Source: Frankiales bacterium
GTDB lineage: Bacteria; Actinomycetota; Actinomycetes; Mycobacteriales; SCTD01
NCBI GenBank assembly: GCA_025464915.1
Contig: JAODNF010000404.1
Location: 1-9,097 of the forward strand
Direction: 5' to 3'
Length of the DNA: 9,097 bases
Shown: piece by piece, positions 7,039-9,097 of the stretch
Position numbering within the stretch: the stretch's first letter is position 1
Layout of the letters: each line of letters starts with the position of its first letter
Made by a program: the position numbers and the translations under genes
The notes under the pieces: generated by a model
What the model was told of the DNA's origin: nothing
The model's database searches: none
Seen by the model: only the letters and a program-made list of their open reading frames with translations

Positions 7039-8240
7039 TGAGGGCCCGGCTCGTCGCGACGGCCCTCGCCGGCGCGGTCGCCCTCAGCGGCTGCCAGTTC
7101 AAGGGCGCCAGCAGCGTGCGCCTGCCCGGTGGCGCGAGCGGCCCGTTCGTCGTGAAGGTCGAGTTCAAGGACGCCCTCGACCTGGTGCCGCAGTCGGCGG
7201 TGAAGGTCAACGACGTCACCGTCGGGTCGGTCTCGAAGATCGAGCTGAAGGGCGGCCCGCACTCCAAGGAGGGCGGCAACTACTACGCCCTCGTGACCTG
7301 CAACGTGAAGAGCAGCGTCAAGCTCCCCGACAACACCGACGCCCGGCTGCGCCAGACGTCCCTCCTCGGCGAGAAGTTCGTCAGCCTCGAACCGCCGGAG
7401 GCCAAGAGCGACTGGTCCGGCTCGTTCGCGAGCGGCGGGACGATCACCATCGCGAGCCAGCGGACCTTCGAGAACGCCGACATCGAGGAGGTGCTCGGCG
7501 TCCTGTCACTCATCCTCAACGGCGGGGCGATCGAGCAGCTCAACACGATCAACACCGAGCTGAGCAAAGCGCTCAAGGGCCGCGAGTCCGGGGTCAAGGA
7601 CTTCCTCGACCAGCTGGACGGCTTCGTGAAGGGCCTCGACGCGCAGAAGAACCAGATCACGGCCGCCCTCGACGGGCTCGACCGCCTGACCAGCAAGCTG
7701 GCCGCTCAGAAGCAGACCCTCGACGTGGCGCTGCGCGACCTGCCCAAGGGCACCGCCGTCCTCGCCGACGAGCGCGCCCAGCTGACCAAGCTGCTGACCG
7801 GCCTCAACAACCTCGGCACCGTCGCGGTCCGCGTCATCAACAGCACGCAGTCCAACACGATCGCCGACCTCCAGTCGCTGCGCCCGATCCTGACGCAGCT
7901 GTCCGCCGCCGGCGCCGACCTGCCGAACGCGCTCGAGCTGCTCACGACGTACCCGTTCCCGCGGACCATCGGGCCCGGCATGTACAAGGGCAAGAAGATC
8001 CAGGGCGGCATCCGTGGCGACTACGCCAACCTGTTCATCTCGGTCGACGCCGACATCGCCGGCACCATCGGCAACCTGACCGGCACCACGCTGCCGATCC
8101 CGATCCCGAAGACCGGCAAGCCGCTCGTGCCCAAGCTGCCGACGGCGAAGGTGCCCGCCAGCATCACCGACCTCGACAGCCGGCTCAAGGACGGCAAGGT
8201 CTCCAGCCTCGAGCTGCTCCTGTTCGGAGGCGTCTCATGA
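7035..8240 (+). CDS. mceE: MCE-family lipoprotein MceE (LprK-like)
   Basis: Fifth MCE subunit and lipoprotein, 401 residues from the first ATG. The signal peptide is short (MMRAR then a hydrophobic core) and ends in a canonical lipobox LSGC with lipidated C20, as in mycobacterial LprK-type MceE. The MCE domain (about 37-120) has VKVNDVTVGSV (56-66), with Asn-Asp where the other subunits have a Gly, and RQTSLLGEKFVSL (106-118). The helical region runs from about 145 to 300, followed by LLTTYPFPRT (302-311), a motif I associate with MceE. The C-terminal 50 residues hold a Pro-rich stretch (about 353-374). ATGATG at 7035 offers two in-frame starts; 7035 overlaps mceD by four bases, 7038 by one. 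GGTGA at 7026-7030 could serve either. The first was chosen for consistency with the other junctions. Confidence 0.94.
   Translation: MMRARLVATALAGAVALSGCQFKGASSVRLPGGASGPFVVKVEFKDALDLVPQSAVKVNDVTVGSVSKIELKGGPHSKEGGNYYALVTCNVKSSVKLPDNTDARLRQTSLLGEKFVSLEPPEAKSDWSGSFASGGTITIASQRTFENADIEEVLGVLSLILNGGAIEQLNTINTELSKALKGRESGVKDFLDQLDGFVKGLDAQKNQITAALDGLDRLTSKLAAQKQTLDVALRDLPKGTAVLADERAQLTKLLTGLNNLGTVAVRVINSTQSNTIADLQSLRPILTQLSAAGADLPNALELLTTYPFPRTIGPGMYKGKKIQGGIRGDYANLFISVDADIAGTIGNLTGTTLPIPIPKTGKPLVPKLPTAKVPASITDLDSRLKDGKVSSLELLLFGGVS
8226..8230 (+). promoter_or_regulatory. ribosome binding site for mceF
   Basis: GGAGG lies six bases before the ATG at 8237, inside the last codons of mceE. It is the best Shine-Dalgarno match in the window and supports the mceF start, whose 3' end is missing. 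Confidence 0.75.
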
Positions 8241-9097
8241 TCACCCGCCGGGTGCGCATCCAGCTGCTGGTCTTCGGCCTCATCGCCGTGCTCGGCATCG
8301 CCTACGCCGGCGGCAAGTACGCCGGTCTCGGCAAGGTTCTCCCGGGCTACGACCCGGGCTACCTCGTCAGCGCTGACTTCGAGGACTCCGGCGGCATCTT
8401 CGCCGGCGCCGAGGTCACCTACCGGGGTGTCCCGATCGGCAAGGTCGAGAAGCTCGTCCTGGACAACGGCAGCACGGGCGTCACCCTCAAGCTGCGCCTC
8501 AAGCCCGGCAGCAAGGTGCCCAAGGGCGCGCTGAAGGCCGCCGTCGCGAACCGCTCGGCCATCGGCGAGCAGTACGTCAACCTCGACCCCTGCTCCGACG
8601 CGGCGACCGCCGCCAGCTGCGCTGCGGGCCCGTTCCTCAAGGGCGGCGACTCGATCGCGCGGGCGAGCACCTCGATCCCGATCCCGCCGAAGCAGCTCAT
8701 CGTCAACCTCGACCGGCTCGTGACGAGCGTCGACACCAAGGACGTCGAGACGGTCCTCGACGAGCTCGGCACCGCCTTCGACGGGGCCGGCGACGACCTG
8801 CAGCGCCTCATCGACGCCGGCAACTCCCTCACGACGACGGCGACCCAGTACCTCCCGCAGACGACCAAGCTGATCCAGGACAGCAAGCCCGTCCTGGACA
8901 CCCAGCGCGCGACGGCCGGCGACTTCAAGAGCTACAACGCCGACCTGGCCGAGCTGACCAAGCAGCTGCGGGCGAGCGACCCGGACTTCCGCAAGCTCTT
9001 CTCCAACGGCACCGACAGCGCCAAGGTGCTGACGACCTTCCTGCAGCAGAACGAGGCGAACCTCACGCCGCTGCTCAACAACCTGGTCTTCACCGCC
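8237..9097 (+). CDS. mceF: MCE-family protein MceF (3'-partial)
   Basis: Sixth MCE subunit; 287 residues are present and the frame is still open at the window end. N-terminal MITRRVRIQ precedes a membrane anchor (about 9-24), with no lipobox. The MCE domain (about 42-116) contains VTYRGVPIGKV (60-70) and ANRSAIGEQYVNL (104-116). The tyrosine-arginine-gly-val-pro form of the motif is common in MceF. C119 and C128 enclose a short Ala-rich loop just after the MCE domain and may form a disulfide. A helical region begins near 155 and continues to the edge. The start overlaps the mceE stop as ATGA with a strong ribosome binding site upstream. As the sixth MCE gene it completes the A-F set; what follows, often mas (Mce-associated) genes, cannot be seen. 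Confidence 0.93.
   Translation, partial: MITRRVRIQLLVFGLIAVLGIAYAGGKYAGLGKVLPGYDPGYLVSADFEDSGGIFAGAEVTYRGVPIGKVEKLVLDNGSTGVTLKLRLKPGSKVPKGALKAAVANRSAIGEQYVNLDPCSDAATAASCAAGPFLKGGDSIARASTSIPIPPKQLIVNLDRLVTSVDTKDVETVLDELGTAFDGAGDDLQRLIDAGNSLTTTATQYLPQTTKLIQDSKPVLDTQRATAGDFKSYNADLAELTKQLRASDPDFRKLFSNGTDSAKVLTTFLQQNEANLTPLLNNLVFTA

Noticed and set aside
1..9097. Promoters, terminators, tRNAs, CRISPR or mobile elements
   Set aside because: There is no intergenic space above two bases and I found no repeat array, terminal inverted repeat, transposase or structured RNA signal; the operon promoter must lie upstream of the window.

Overview
The window is a stretch of high-GC DNA with strong G/C preference at third codon positions. 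Every gene lies on the + strand and genes are packed with almost no space between them. It holds most of a classical actinobacterial Mce (mammalian cell entry) lipid-importer operon. The order is ABC ATPase (MceG/Mkl-type, 5' end outside the window), yrbEA, yrbEB, mceA, mceB, mceC, mceD, mceE and mceF (3' end outside the window). Gene order and protein features indicate an actinomycete. An ATPase gene directly joined to yrbE-mce, unlike Mycobacterium tuberculosis where mceG is unlinked, is compatible with a Nocardioides-like or other non-mycobacterial lineage, but the genus cannot be fixed from this sequence.

Layout: about 1-886 is the ATPase, including a long C-terminal extension that ends in a Lys/Ala-rich tail. 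886-2548 holds the two MlaE-family permease subunits. 2551-9097 holds six MCE-domain proteins: A, B, C and F with N-terminal membrane anchors, D and E with lipoprotein-type signal peptides. Junctions are a 1-nt overlap, a 1-nt gap, a 2-nt gap, then five successive 4-nt ATGA overlaps. This implies one polycistronic mRNA with translational coupling. No intergenic stretch is long enough for a promoter or terminator, and there are no RNA genes, mobile elements, CRISPR arrays or inverted-repeat sites that I can support.

How the parts should work together (family knowledge): two YrbE proteins form the inner-membrane permease core, the ATPase energises it from the cytoplasm, and one copy each of MceA-F forms a hetero-hexameric ring with a helical tube that carries hydrophobic substrates such as fatty acids or sterols across the cell envelope. 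The substrate cannot be read from this sequence. I do not see a new biological system here. The points most worth a second look are the histone-H1-like KKxxA tail on the ATPase, the apparent lipoprotein signal on MceD as well as MceE, and the cysteine pairs in several Mce proteins.
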